Shown here piece by piece: positions 34,118-43,546 of a stretch of DNA of 64,000 bases. The notes under the pieces were generated by a model, which saw only the letters and a program-made list of their open reading frames with translations, searched no databases and was not told where the DNA came from. Origin of the DNA: Chromatiaceae bacterium (GTDB taxonomy: Bacteria; Pseudomonadota; Gammaproteobacteria; Chromatiales; Chromatiaceae). Position numbers and translations under genes: made by a program. The number at the start of each line of letters is the position of its first letter. The first letter of the stretch is position 1. The stretch is taken from contig JACKMU010000003.1 of assembly GCA_024235215.1 (NCBI GenBank), positions 186,001-250,000 of the forward strand, written 5' to 3'.

Positions 34118-35422
34118 TTAGTCAAGATACTTTGCAATCAACCCCATGCGTGGATCGTCGTTCGGCGCAGGTACGCTGACCCGGTACCCTCCACCGGGCG
34201 CCTCCTGCATCGGTACTCCCTCCAGACCCTGCATCTCCTCGAGCCGAAATGTCTGACTGCCGGTGGGTGTTAAAATTTCCAACCTGTCGCCTACTCTGAT
34301 CTTGTTCTTAACCTCCAGCAGCATACGCCGGGATGCGCTGTCGTATTCGCTCACTTCGGCAACAAACTGCTGGCGAGAACTGCGCGAGGCTCCCTCACGA
34401 TAGTTCTGCAGTTCGCGGGTTTCATGGCGCTGGTAGAAACCGTCGGTGTAGCCGCGGTGGGCGAGGCTCTCAAGTTCGCTCATCAATTCCACCCGGAAGG
34501 GTCTTCCGGCCAGCGCATCCTCTATCGCGCGGCGGTATACGCGAGTGGTGCGCGCGGTGTAGTAGCAGGACTTGGTCCGGCCCTCGATCTTCAGACAATC
34601 TATCCCCATCTCCACGAGCCGCTGAACATGCTCCACCGCACGCAGATCCTTCGAGTTCATGATGTAGGTTCCCATCTCGTCCTCGAACACCGGCATGAAC
34701 TCACCCGGACGCTCGCGTTCCTCCAGCAGATAGACCTGGTCGGCATCAGGATGGCGCATTTGGCCGGACTGGGACGGTGGTGCGGTCGCACTATTACCGC
34801 CGCATCCAGTACCGATCCTGTAGTCCCAGCGACAGGAGTTGGTGCAGCTCCCCTGGTTGGCATCACGGTGGTTGAAGTAGCCGGAAAGGAGGCAACGGCC
34901 AGAATAGGCGATGCATAGCGCACCGTGGACGAACACCTCCAGCTCGGTGTCGGGGCAGGCCTGACGGATCTCATGGATCTCTTCCAGCGAGAGTTCACGC
35001 GACAGTATCACGCGCGAGACGCCAATCTGCTGCCAGAAGCGGACCGCCGCCGAATTGAGTGTGTTGGCCTGCACCGAGAGGTGAACCGGCATCTCCGGCC
35101 AGCGTTCCCTGACCAGCATGATCAGCCCCGGATCCGACATGATCAGCGCATCCGGGCCCATTGCGATCACCGGCTCGATATCAGCAACGAAAGTTTTCAG
35201 CTTGGCGCCGTGCGGCATCAGATTGCATGCCAGGTAGAAACGTCTCCCCTGTGCGTGCGCCTCACCGATACCGATCTGCAGATTCTCCTCCAGGAAGTCA
35301 TTATTGCGCACGCGCAGACTATAGCGCGGCATGCCGGCGTACACCGCATCCGCGCCAAACGCAAATGCATAACGCATATTCTTCAGCGTGCCGGCGGGTG
35401 AGAGCAGTTCGGGGTGCGGCAT
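34118..35422 (-). CDS. trhP: Peptidase U32 family tRNA hydroxylation protein TrhP (YegQ-like)
   Basis: 434 residues. MPHPELLSPAGTLKNMRYAF starts the family core. PRYSLRVRNNDF, VHLSVQANTLN, VILSRELSLEEI and VFVHGALCIAYSGRCLLSG follow, with the Cys ligands of an Fe-S cluster (GRC, SCTNSCRW). GIDCLKIEGRTKSCYYTA continues and a C-terminal beta-barrel closes (VGDRLEILTPTG). TrhP introduces the hydroxyl group of 5-hydroxyuridine at tRNA position 34 using prephenate. An in-frame extension of 66 codons upstream of 35422 lacks similarity and is left out. Confidence 0.88.
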   Translation of the reverse strand: MPHPELLSPAGTLKNMRYAFAFGADAVYAGMPRYSLRVRNNDFLEENLQIGIGEAHAQGRRFYLACNLMPHGAKLKTFVADIEPVIAMGPDALIMSDPGLIMLVRERWPEMPVHLSVQANTLNSAAVRFWQQIGVSRVILSRELSLEEIHEIRQACPDTELEVFVHGALCIAYSGRCLLSGYFNHRDANQGSCTNSCRWDYRIGTGCGGNSATAPPSQSGQMRHPDADQVYLLEERERPGEFMPVFEDEMGTYIMNSKDLRAVEHVQRLVEMGIDCLKIEGRTKSCYYTARTTRVYRRAIEDALAGRPFRVELMSELESLAHRGYTDGFYQRHETRELQNYREGASRSSRQQFVAEVSEYDSASRRMLLEVKNKIRVGDRLEILTPTGSQTFRLEEMQGLEGVPMQEAPGGGYRVSVPAPNDDPRMGLIAKYLD

Positions 35423-35529
35423 GGTCGGTTCAGGGGTGCGGGCGGAGTGCACTATTTTAACCGAACACGGTTCGGTACTTAACCCTGGGATTGATACCGT
35501 TACCACCACTTCGTCTATAATCCGCTGCC

Positions 35530-36189
35530 ATGTCCAGAGAGAACGATCGCATTTCCACCAAAGTCGCCTGCATCGATATTGAACGACTGCCGGCCACCCT
35601 GATCTCCACCCGCGGTGCACACTGCAAGGTTTTTCAGACCGGCGGATACCTGAGACGGAAGCGGGCCCCGGTCAAAAGCTTTGTAGTGAAAACGCACAAG
35701 CTCCGCTGTGAAAAGAGAGAGGCTGAAATCTACTTCCGGGATTACCGCAAGCTGAGAAAACTGCTGGAGGAGATGATTCCCAAAGCGGTCTTTGTGCGCA
35801 CCCTGATAAATGGTGAGCATAATCTGGTGGTGATCGCCTACCAACATGTTCCCTGGTTCAATATTGCTAACCCTGCCAATGAGGCAGAAGCACTGCCACT
35901 GCTGGGTAAATCGCGCAAAGCCTACTGCCAGCTGGAACTGTTTGTCTCGGTGGCCAAAGAGCTGCGCAGAAAAGAGAGTAAAGTGATCGATCTGTACGGA
36001 TTGGACAATCTGGTGCTGGATAGAGACCGTCAGATACGCTACCTGGACAGCTTCGAGGTCTTCTTCTACGAAGATATGCTGCACCTGATGGACGGAGCCG
36101 GCAGAGAACTGGAGGAGAAGATATCAATTTCACTGCAGCGGCTGGACTATCTCGACTATCTGGTGCAACAGAACTCGAGATCCTGCTGA
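35530..36189 (+). CDS. Small protein-kinase-like fold protein (WaaP/InaA-like), function unknown
   Basis: 219 residues, soluble. The order of motifs suggests a minimal kinase fold: KSFVVKTHKL (possible ATP-binding Lys), REAEIYFRDYRKL (possible helix C), hinge-like VVIAYQHVPW, IDLYGLDNLVLDRD (like the catalytic D-x-x-x-x-N loop, with the HRD Asp position as Asp in IDL), and IRYLDSFEVFF in place of DFG. This resembles lipopolysaccharide or sugar kinases, but key residues are divergent, so it may be a pseudokinase. Divergent from the trhP gene with a 107-bp spacer. Confidence 0.6.
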   Translation: MSRENDRISTKVACIDIERLPATLISTRGAHCKVFQTGGYLRRKRAPVKSFVVKTHKLRCEKREAEIYFRDYRKLRKLLEEMIPKAVFVRTLINGEHNLVVIAYQHVPWFNIANPANEAEALPLLGKSRKAYCQLELFVSVAKELRRKESKVIDLYGLDNLVLDRDRQIRYLDSFEVFFYEDMLHLMDGAGRELEEKISISLQRLDYLDYLVQQNSRSC

Positions 36190-36231
36190 CTCGGCACCGC
36201 CGGACACTTCATTGACCCGTATCAGACGCCA

Positions 36232-37125
36232 TCAATGACCGATGGCGCTGCAGACCCAGTCGCGGAATACCCGCATGCCATAGGTGAGTTTGCGATCCCT
36301 GGGATAGACCAGATAGAAACCGGCGTCGGTATCCAGCTTGATGTCGAATAGGATCTGCAACTGGCCGTATGCCAGTTCACGTTCCACCAGCCGGTAATCG
36401 GTCAGCGCAACTCCGGCCCCCTCGATCGCCGCACCCAACGCCAGCGAGGTGCTGGAAAAGGTCATTACCTTAGTCATCAGTGCGCGCGCGATGCCTGCCT
36501 TATCAAGAAACCGCTTCCACTCTTCAGGACGGTTGGAGACCCGCAGCAGCGTATGGTGGCGCAGATCCTCGGGGACCAACAACGGCTTTCCCGCGGTCTC
36601 CAGTCGGGGGCTGCAGACCGCCACCAGGGACATTCCCTGCAGAAAATGGATGTTCAGACCAGTCCACTCGCCGGATCCGAAGTAGATCGCCATATCGGTA
36701 TCCGAATGCAGAAAATCGACACGGTCATTCAGTGCACTGAGGCGTAGTTCAACATCCGGATAACGCTCCTGGAAATCTCTGATCCTGGGCACCAGGCGAC
36801 GTGTCAGATAGGCCGGTGCGACGCTGATATTGACCGAACTGGCGTTAGGGGAAGCCATCAGCCGCCGGGTGGCGATATCGATCTCGTCCAGCGCGTGCTC
36901 GACAGCCATCAGATATTTTTCACCCGCTGTGGTCAGCACGATTCTACGATTCTCCCGGCGAAACAGCGTCACGCCCAGAAACGACTCGAGCAGCTTGATC
37001 TGATGACTTACCGCAGAAGGAGTGACAGACAGTTTCAGTGACGCTTGTTGGAAGCTGCCGACCCGGGCAGCAGCCTCGAAACTCCGCAATGCATTCAGTG
37101 GTGGCAGTTTTCTGATGATGCGCAC
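36232..37125 (-). CDS. LysR family transcriptional regulator (GcvA-like)
   Basis: 297 residues. N-terminal winged HTH (LNALRSFEAAARVGSFQQASLKLSVTPSAVSHQIKLLE, cut by the usual wing FRRENRRIVLT) and a periplasmic-binding-like effector domain with the GcvA-type NISVAPAYLTRRLVPRIRDF and DMAIYFGSGEWTGL. The start is GTG at 37125 at the family N-terminus. About 220 bp upstream, divergent, is a small 63-residue protein gene that it may control. Effector unknown. Confidence 0.92.
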   Translation of the reverse strand: MRIIRKLPPLNALRSFEAAARVGSFQQASLKLSVTPSAVSHQIKLLESFLGVTLFRRENRRIVLTTAGEKYLMAVEHALDEIDIATRRLMASPNASSVNISVAPAYLTRRLVPRIRDFQERYPDVELRLSALNDRVDFLHSDTDMAIYFGSGEWTGLNIHFLQGMSLVAVCSPRLETAGKPLLVPEDLRHHTLLRVSNRPEEWKRFLDKAGIARALMTKVMTFSSTSLALGAAIEGAGVALTDYRLVERELAYGQLQILFDIKLDTDAGFYLVYPRDRKLTYGMRVFRDWVCSAIGH

Positions 37126-37345
37126 TCCAGTGGCACTATTTTCAAATGAATTTTTTTCAACTATCCGATGAAAATTGATCGTTTGTCAAGCGCTGAACAG
37201 GTGCCTACCATAACACCCATAGGTTGTTTAACATTCAGCAAATAAAGGAATAATTTTCTGAACCCGGCAATTTTGTGGCAGCGCAGGCGCGTTCAGTTAG
37301 ATCCCCAAATGGCTGATAATTTTTAAAGGTAGTAAAGGTAGTAGC

Positions 37346-37537
37346 ATGAAAACGCAGTACACCCAAAATCTGAAAACTGACATGAATGGTGACGTCGATG
37401 TCGATTATTACATAGCCAAGGGACGACGCCTTCGCGCGGAAGCATTTGCTGACAGTTTGCAGCGCATTATTGCCTGCTTCAAGCCAGCCCCCGCAAAGCG
37501 ACTGTCCATACCGTTGCGGCCCAGGTTGTGGCACTGA
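37346..37537 (+). CDS. Small conserved protein with YIxxxRRLRxxAF motif
   Basis: 63 residues. The central YYIAKGRRLRAEAFADSL matches a family of short proteins often seen next to GcvA-type LysR genes (annotated RSP_7527-like or without name). An AAAGGT ribosome site lies 8-9 nt before the ATG. It is divergent from the LysR gene and followed by a textbook terminator, so it is a separately transcribed mini-gene. Its role is unknown. Confidence 0.7.
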   Translation: MKTQYTQNLKTDMNGDVDVDYYIAKGRRLRAEAFADSLQRIIACFKPAPAKRLSIPLRPRLWH

Positions 37538-37586
37538 AGCAGAGACGGGAGGCATCCATTTGTTGAATTGAACACTCCTCCTCCAA

Positions 37587-37634
37587 GAACCAACCTTTTT
37601 GGTTCCGGCAGGTCTCCTACCTGCCGTTTTTTTT
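37587..37634 (+). terminator. Intrinsic terminator with a leading hairpin
   Basis: CGGCAGGT at 37606-37613, loop CTCCT, ACCTGCCG at 37619-37626, followed by eight T. It is preceded without a gap by a 7-bp hairpin GAACCAA/TTGGTTC at 37587-37605. It ends the small gene. Confidence 0.92.
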
Positions 37635-37681
37635 ATCGGTAAAAAAGATCGGCCTGGCGCCGGGCTGGTGATGCCCCCGGT

Positions 37682-38833
37682 TTAAGGATGATGCTGGCGC
37701 AGCATCTGCAGCGCTGCCGCGTAGCGCTTGGGCAGCTGATCGGAAGCACCGACAGTCAGCCCGAGGTCATTCATCAACCCGTCCTTGAGACCATAAACCC
37801 AGCCATGGACAGTCAGCTCCTGACCCTTTTCCCAAGCATCCTGTACCACACTGGTGTTGCACAGGTTGACCACCTGCTCCAGAACGTTCAGTTCACACAG
37901 CCGGTCATGACGCTGATCCATCCGCAGTTGCTCCAGCAGATCCTGATGTTTGGTCTGTACATCCTGTACGTGGCGTAGCCAGAGATCCACCAGTCCGACC
38001 CGCTCTCGTCGCAATGCCGCGCCGACGCCGCCACAGCCGTAGTGTCCGACCACAATGATATGTTTCACCCGCAGAACATCGACCGCATACTGCACCACGG
38101 AGAGGCAGTTGAGATCGGTATGCACCACGATATTGGCCACATTGCGATGTACGAATACCTCACCCGGTAGTAGGCCTATGATCTGATTGGCGGGTACCCG
38201 TGAGTCGGAACAGCCGATCCAGAGATACTCGGGTGTCTGCAGACTTGCCAATTTCTCAAAGAAGCCGGGATCAACCTCCTGCATCTGACGCGACCAGGCG
38301 CGATTGTAATCGAACAGATGCAGCAGCCCTTTGCTCTTCACCTCCTCACCCAACCAGTTCTCCAGATTGAAAGTCAGAAACATCGTACCTTCGAGTGGTG
38401 TGTGGTAGTAAGCAGGCGTGTCGGTGAAGCCCAGTTGACGATAAAGCTTCACCGCGATACGCATCGCCGGCAGCGTATCCAGCAGGATGCGCCGGTATCC
38501 GAGCTCCTTGGCTGCTATGAGTGCACTCAGCGCCAGCTCCCGACCTACACCGACACCCCGTTTCGATGGTTCGACATAGAGTCGCTTCATCTCGCAGACA
38601 GCGCCGGAGAAGGCACGCACCCCGACACATCCGGCCGGCTCTCCATCCAACTCCGCAAACAGCAGACGTCCTCCCGGCGCTGAGTAGCTTCCGGGCAAAG
38701 AAGCCATCTCATTGTCGAAATCCTGAAAACAGAGATCCACTCCCAACCAAGCTGCGTAGTTGCGAAAGAACTGGCGTACCTGTGCCAGCTGCTCGGTATG
38801 GGAGGCCTCCAATGTATATATGGTAATGGGCAT
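37682..38833 (-). CDS. GNAT acetyltransferase fused to beta-class carbonic anhydrase
   Basis: 383 residues in one frame. Residues 1-155 are a GNAT domain (CEMKRLYVEPSKRGVGVGREL is the acetyl-CoA loop; RILLDTLPAMRIAVKLYRQLGF follows). Residues ~168-383 are a beta-carbonic anhydrase: zinc ligands Cys208, His264 and Cys267 in CSDSRVPAN and GHYGCGG, with the Asp210/Arg212 dyad and HRNVAN. The anhydrase interconverts CO2 and bicarbonate; the GNAT substrate is unknown. The frame is continuous across the junction with no internal start of note, so a real fusion is likely. In a carbon-fixing bacterium the anhydrase could supply bicarbonate to the cytosol. Confidence 0.93.
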   Translation of the reverse strand: MPITIYTLEASHTEQLAQVRQFFRNYAAWLGVDLCFQDFDNEMASLPGSYSAPGGRLLFAELDGEPAGCVGVRAFSGAVCEMKRLYVEPSKRGVGVGRELALSALIAAKELGYRRILLDTLPAMRIAVKLYRQLGFTDTPAYYHTPLEGTMFLTFNLENWLGEEVKSKGLLHLFDYNRAWSRQMQEVDPGFFEKLASLQTPEYLWIGCSDSRVPANQIIGLLPGEVFVHRNVANIVVHTDLNCLSVVQYAVDVLRVKHIIVVGHYGCGGVGAALRRERVGLVDLWLRHVQDVQTKHQDLLEQLRMDQRHDRLCELNVLEQVVNLCNTSVVQDAWEKGQELTVHGWVYGLKDGLMNDLGLTVGASDQLPKRYAAALQMLRQHHP

Positions 38834-38936
38834 AAGCGGGTAAATTTAATTCTGCAGGAGAGGCAACTATACCCGAGCAGCCATTGCTGATATACAGAAA
38901 CAAGGTACTCCTATTGGATATAAAACCAGACCGGTG

Positions 38937-39746
38937 CTACTCCAGATGCGCCAGTATGGTCGCTAGCGCCATCCCTACCTGAGGATTGAGCGAGTGACCT
39001 CCAGCTACTGGCACGACCTGGGATTTGCCATGCAGTGCAGGCAGGTTGTTCATATCCTGGCTGAAGGCCGGAACCAGCTCGTCCCCCAGTCCCGCCGGTC
39101 CGGAGGTAACGATGGAGTAGTAGGCGATATCGGGATGCGGTTGCCCGTTGAGCCAGTACAGTAACGAACCGGGATAGGCGGGGCTGAGATCCATCAGCGC
39201 GCCACGAGAGCGCTTTACCGCTCGGTAGCTGCCGTTACTGAAGAAGTTTTCCACCAGACAGAAGGGCCATGGAGTATCGGTTGCATCCAGCGCCTGTGCT
39301 GCGCGCAGTGTACCCAGGTGCGGGGAGGCTACCGTGATCAGTGCTGTGGCGCCCGGTGCACCACCGCGCACGAGCACCAGCCGCGCCACAACCCCACCCG
39401 CCGAGTGCGCAACGATGATCAGTCGCTCTCCCGGGTGGGTTGCACTGATCTGTGCCAATTGCACCTGCAGCTGATCCGCCTGCACCAGCATGGGCGCCAG
39501 CGAGGGGAGTTCAACCGCATAACTGATCTTGCGCACATCACCGGAACCGCCTGCGATCATCTGCGGTTCCGCCAGAAGCCCGCCACGGCGCCAGCCACTC
39601 GACTCCAATATCGCATTGATTCCACTCGCCTCCCAGGAGAGTGCGCTGCCCATGTAGCCATGCACCAATATCAACAGGTCGGCATGTGCGGAAAAAGGGG
39701 CCATCATGTACAGAAGCAATGCCAGAACCAGACTGATCCGCTTCAT
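38937..39746 (-). CDS. Exported alpha/beta hydrolase (lipase/esterase-like)
   Basis: 269 residues. Signal peptide MKRISLVLALLLYMMAPFSAHA; then LLILVHGYMGSALSWE (oxyanion region), nucleophile elbow VAHSAGGVVARL, and the late His in VAGGHSLNPQVG. The catalytic Asp is probably in the GLGDELVPAF stretch. Secreted to the periplasm; the class is PGAP1-like/lipase-like and the substrate unknown. The ATG at 39746 has a GGGAGAGTGAG site. Followed downstream by the GNAT-carbonic anhydrase gene after 103 bp. Confidence 0.83.
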   Translation of the reverse strand: MKRISLVLALLLYMMAPFSAHADLLILVHGYMGSALSWEASGINAILESSGWRRGGLLAEPQMIAGGSGDVRKISYAVELPSLAPMLVQADQLQVQLAQISATHPGERLIIVAHSAGGVVARLVLVRGGAPGATALITVASPHLGTLRAAQALDATDTPWPFCLVENFFSNGSYRAVKRSRGALMDLSPAYPGSLLYWLNGQPHPDIAYYSIVTSGPAGLGDELVPAFSQDMNNLPALHGKSQVVPVAGGHSLNPQVGMALATILAHLE

Positions 39747-40011
39747 CTCACTCTCCCGTAGCACAATCAAAGCATGTTTATTAGAATAGAATTATATTAT
39801 TTGTGTGTCTATTTCGCCATCTCCCCAGCGATAGCATCAATCGTTTCTATCGCACTGCTTGATTAACGTCCAACTGCGGACTATTGTGAGTTGCATTGGG
39901 GGAAGTGCCGTTCCAGCGACAACTGACCGATCTCTCTGCAGAATAAGGATTGTTTGATTTTGCGACACTGCGTTTGTCAGTGCGGGCAGATCCTCACTAC
40001 CTTGATGTCTA

Positions 40012-42615
40012 ATGAAGATTCGTAGGTTGGCAGATATAACCGGGGACAATCCGGATCGATCTTACCTGTTTTCCATTCTTGGTGTGCTACTGCTCACGAT
40101 CGGCTCGGCGCTCTATTTGACGCTCCAGGACTACCGCTATTTCGTCGAGGAATCGAAAGAGGAGATTATCCGCCAAAGCCAACAGATAGCGCTACTGACC
40201 GAGAAATATTTCGAGAAGTATCAAGACATTTTTAAATCCATCACCCATGCACCCTGTGTCATAGAGCGTGATGCGGAGGCCTGTAGTCAATTTTTCGAGA
40301 AACTGAACCAGCTCTTCCCGACGGTTGAGAATTTCGCTGCGACCGATCGAAATGGCCGCTTTTTTGCGTCTGGACAGCCCTTCAACCGGGAGAATCCACC
40401 CAACATTAACCGGCTCGCTGCTTTTCAGGCACTGGCATCAGGTGCCTCCAGATACATCATGAATCCCCATATCGGTCCGATCAGTGGAGAACACGTAACC
40501 GGCATCGTGATCCCGCTGCGCACCGAGACAGGGGCTTTTGACGGTGCGATTGGTGCATCACTGAAGATGGCCGAGATCAAGCAGATTTGGAACGGCACCT
40601 TGGAACAGGTAAAGGCCGGTGTCTTTATATTCGACCGCGACCAGAATCTGATTGCCGAATCGCAGCGTGCCGAGAAACTCCTCGCTCAGAGTAAAATCAC
40701 ACTGGAACGGCTGACCAGCGCGCTGCAAAAACGCGCTGATCAGCAGCGCACCCCAAACGTCGCTGGATATGAACTCTACCGCACCCGGTCACTTCCGGAT
40801 GAGTGGACGGTATTGGCGTTGATCCCACCAGAAATCGCCTTCAGCGACTATCTGGCGCATCGCAGCTATTTCGAGATCTCCGGTGCAATATTGGCACTGT
40901 TGCTTGGCTTGACGACTATCGCTCTGTTTCGCGATTCGTTGTCACGCGCGCGCCTGAAGGAGACCGAGCAGAAGCTGCATGCCTCCAATCGGGAACTCCG
41001 GACACGCGCCGCGCTGGAGCAGAGCGAGCAGCGCTATCAGGAGCTGTTTCAGAACGCGCCGGTCGGGCTCTGGGAGGATGATTTTTCCGCCGCCATCGCC
41101 TACGTACAGGACCTGGATGGACAAGGTGTCTCAGATCTCGCCGGCTATTTCGACAACCACCCGGAAGAGTTGAAAGAGATCGCTGCGCGGGTGATTGTCC
41201 GTGATGTAAACAGGGCCGCTCTGCAGCTGCACCGGGCCAATGCGAAAGATCAGCTGCTGGGTAGCCTCGACAAGATTTTGGACGAAAACTCCTACCCGTT
41301 TTTTGCCCGGGAGGTCATCGCCTTTGCCCAAGGTAAGCACCAGATCGAATTCCAGGGCGAAGTAAGCACGCTCGAAGGTGAAAGACGCATCGTGATCGTC
41401 CAGGCTTTCCGGCTCGGCGACCCCGGTGATTTCCGGCGCGTTCTGATCGCCAGCAGCGATATCACCCAGCTCGCTCTGACCGAGGAGGCGCTGCGCCGCA
41501 GTCAGAAGATGGAGGCGATAGGTAAGATCGCCGGCGGCATAGCACATGACTTCAATAACATTCTCGGAATTGTCATTGGCAATCTGGATCTGCTCAAACT
41601 GCAGTTCCGCGAGAACGAAAAACTGGTCAAACGACTAAATATCGCATCGACCGCATCCTTGCGGGCGGCCGACCTGACCAGGCAGCTGCTCAGCTTCTCC
41701 AGACAGCAGACGCAGGATAATGCACCAACCGATGTCAATGCCGGCATTTCTGAGCTGAAAAATCTGGTCTCCCGTTCGGTTACGCCGGCGATCGAGATCG
41801 AGTACCGACTGGCAAACAATCTGTGGAGAGCCAACATCAACCCGGGTGACCTCAAGGACGCCCTGCTCAATCTGGTTCTGAACGCCAGAGACGCAATGCC
41901 GGAAGGTGGCAGAATCACCATCGCGACTTCCAACCGGACGATCCGTGAGGAGGGTGGCGATGGGCCTCCGGGAGACTACGTCGAGCTGACGATGAGTGAT
42001 ACCGGATGTGGCATCCCGCCCTTGATCATCGACCGGATCTTTGAGCCATTCTTCTCCACCAAGCCCCAGGGTAAGGGGACGGGTCTCGGATTGAGCATGG
42101 TATTTGGCTTTGTAAAGCGCTCCAATGGCGAGATGAGCGTCTCATCGACTCCGGGTGCGGGCACCTGCGTCAGCCTATTGCTGCCACGCGCTGTTCAGCC
42201 GGTCACCTCTCCGCAGCCGGTGGAATCTCCGGCTGACGGTCACCGGGAGGTCACGGAAACCATTCTCGTGGTCGATGATGAAAAGGAGCTGCTGGATCTT
42301 GCCAAGCGCTATCTGGGCACGCAGGGCTATACAGTACTCACGGCCTCTTCAGCTGCTGAAGCATTGTGCCAGCTGGAGCAGCATCCGGCGGTGGATCTTC
42401 TGTTTACCGATATCCTGATGCCGGGCGGAATGGATGGGTACGAGCTGGGGCGTGAAGCTATCAGCAGATATCCCAGCCTCAAACTGCTGTTTACCTCTGG
42501 CTTTACCAAACCGGACACCCGGATGCAGACTCAATTCCCGGCATCGCAGCTGCTCAACAAGCCCTACACCGCAGCTGCTCTCTTCCACAAACTGCACCAG
42601 CTGCTACACGTCTGA
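40012..42615 (+). CDS. Hybrid sensor histidine kinase with extracytoplasmic sensor and receiver domain
   Basis: 867 residues. Helix 1 (about 19-37), dCACHE-like periplasmic domain to ~285, helix 2 (YFEISGAILALLLGLTTIALF), PAS-type domain (RYQELFQNAPVGLWEDDF), HisKA with IAGGIAHDFNNILG (His512), HATPase (LVLNARDAMPEGG, DTGCGIPP, GKGTGLGLSMVFGFVKRS) and a C-terminal receiver with Asp800 in LFTDILMPGGMDG. PAS plus receiver layout is typical of kinases for complex phosphorelays; no partner is adjacent. Ligand unknown. Divergent from the lipase gene. Confidence 0.92.
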   Translation: MKIRRLADITGDNPDRSYLFSILGVLLLTIGSALYLTLQDYRYFVEESKEEIIRQSQQIALLTEKYFEKYQDIFKSITHAPCVIERDAEACSQFFEKLNQLFPTVENFAATDRNGRFFASGQPFNRENPPNINRLAAFQALASGASRYIMNPHIGPISGEHVTGIVIPLRTETGAFDGAIGASLKMAEIKQIWNGTLEQVKAGVFIFDRDQNLIAESQRAEKLLAQSKITLERLTSALQKRADQQRTPNVAGYELYRTRSLPDEWTVLALIPPEIAFSDYLAHRSYFEISGAILALLLGLTTIALFRDSLSRARLKETEQKLHASNRELRTRAALEQSEQRYQELFQNAPVGLWEDDFSAAIAYVQDLDGQGVSDLAGYFDNHPEELKEIAARVIVRDVNRAALQLHRANAKDQLLGSLDKILDENSYPFFAREVIAFAQGKHQIEFQGEVSTLEGERRIVIVQAFRLGDPGDFRRVLIASSDITQLALTEEALRRSQKMEAIGKIAGGIAHDFNNILGIVIGNLDLLKLQFRENEKLVKRLNIASTASLRAADLTRQLLSFSRQQTQDNAPTDVNAGISELKNLVSRSVTPAIEIEYRLANNLWRANINPGDLKDALLNLVLNARDAMPEGGRITIATSNRTIREEGGDGPPGDYVELTMSDTGCGIPPLIIDRIFEPFFSTKPQGKGTGLGLSMVFGFVKRSNGEMSVSSTPGAGTCVSLLLPRAVQPVTSPQPVESPADGHREVTETILVVDDEKELLDLAKRYLGTQGYTVLTASSAAEALCQLEQHPAVDLLFTDILMPGGMDGYELGREAISRYPSLKLLFTSGFTKPDTRMQTQFPASQLLNKPYTAAALFHKLHQLLHV

Positions 42616-42745
42616 GTCACGTCTGCTCACTCCTTGCGTGAGCGATTGAACCTCTTCATTCCGGCCTGCTGAAAAAGTGCGATAATTGACAAAATGGCGG
42701 GCACACACCGCTCCACCAGGATTTTGAGTTTCGGATGCCTTCCGC

Positions 42746-43528
42746 ATGTGTACCTTGATCATACTTCGCAGACCTCGAGACCCCTGGCCGCTGCTATTGG
42801 CCGGGAACCGCGATGAGATGCCGGACCGGCCATGGGCACCACCCGCGCGTCACTGGCAAGATCGGCCCGATCTGGTGGCTGGTTTCGACCAGCTGGCGCA
42901 GGGCAGCTGGATGGGTATCAATGACTATGGTGTCGTCAGCGTTGTGATGAACCGGGCCAATTCACTGGGACCGCTGCCCGGGCGGCGCAGCCGCGGTGAA
43001 CTGGTGCTTGAAGCGTTGGATCACGCCGAAGCTGCGGCGTCGGTACAGGCGTTGCTGGCGTTGAATCCGAACGCCTACCGCCCCTTCAACCTGTTCATTG
43101 GGGACCCACAGCAAGCCTACTGGTTACGCAACGCGAATGGTGCCATCCGTGCCGAAGCGATCCCGGAGGGGCTGCACATGCTCACCTCACTGGAGCTGAA
43201 CGATAGCGCGGATCCGCGCATTCGCCGCTATCTGCCGCTGTTCCGCGCCTCAGACGTGCCCAATCCGGACAACGGCCAGTGGACCGGTTGGCGCAAACTG
43301 CTCGCCTGCCGCGAGCACCTGGCCGACGAGCGCAGCGTAGCCGCGATGTGTTTCCATCAACCGCAAGGTCTCAGCACGCTCTCCAGTTCACTCATTGCAC
43401 TGCCACGCTATCCCGGTGTGGAGCACAGCCCGATCTGGCACTTCTGCGCGGGTCCACCGGATCGTGCCAAGTTCATCCCGGTTGATCTTGATCGCAGCAA
43501 GCAGCCTTCTCTCCCGCTGGACGGGTAA
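42746..43528 (+). CDS. NRDE family protein (TANGO2-like)
   Basis: 260 residues starting MCTLIILRRP, with the name-giving NRDE motif in LLLAGNRDEMPDRP, then PDLVAGFDQLAQGSWMGIN. Family members have an Ntn-type fold beginning at Cys2; eukaryotic TANGO2 takes part in haem or lipid trafficking, bacterial roles are unknown. 18 bp before the YbbA-type ATPase gene, so probably the first gene of that operon. Confidence 0.92.
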   Translation: MCTLIILRRPRDPWPLLLAGNRDEMPDRPWAPPARHWQDRPDLVAGFDQLAQGSWMGINDYGVVSVVMNRANSLGPLPGRRSRGELVLEALDHAEAAASVQALLALNPNAYRPFNLFIGDPQQAYWLRNANGAIRAEAIPEGLHMLTSLELNDSADPRIRRYLPLFRASDVPNPDNGQWTGWRKLLACREHLADERSVAAMCFHQPQGLSTLSSSLIALPRYPGVEHSPIWHFCAGPPDRAKFIPVDLDRSKQPSLPLDG

Positions 43529-43546
43529 CTCCGCAAAGGTACCCGG

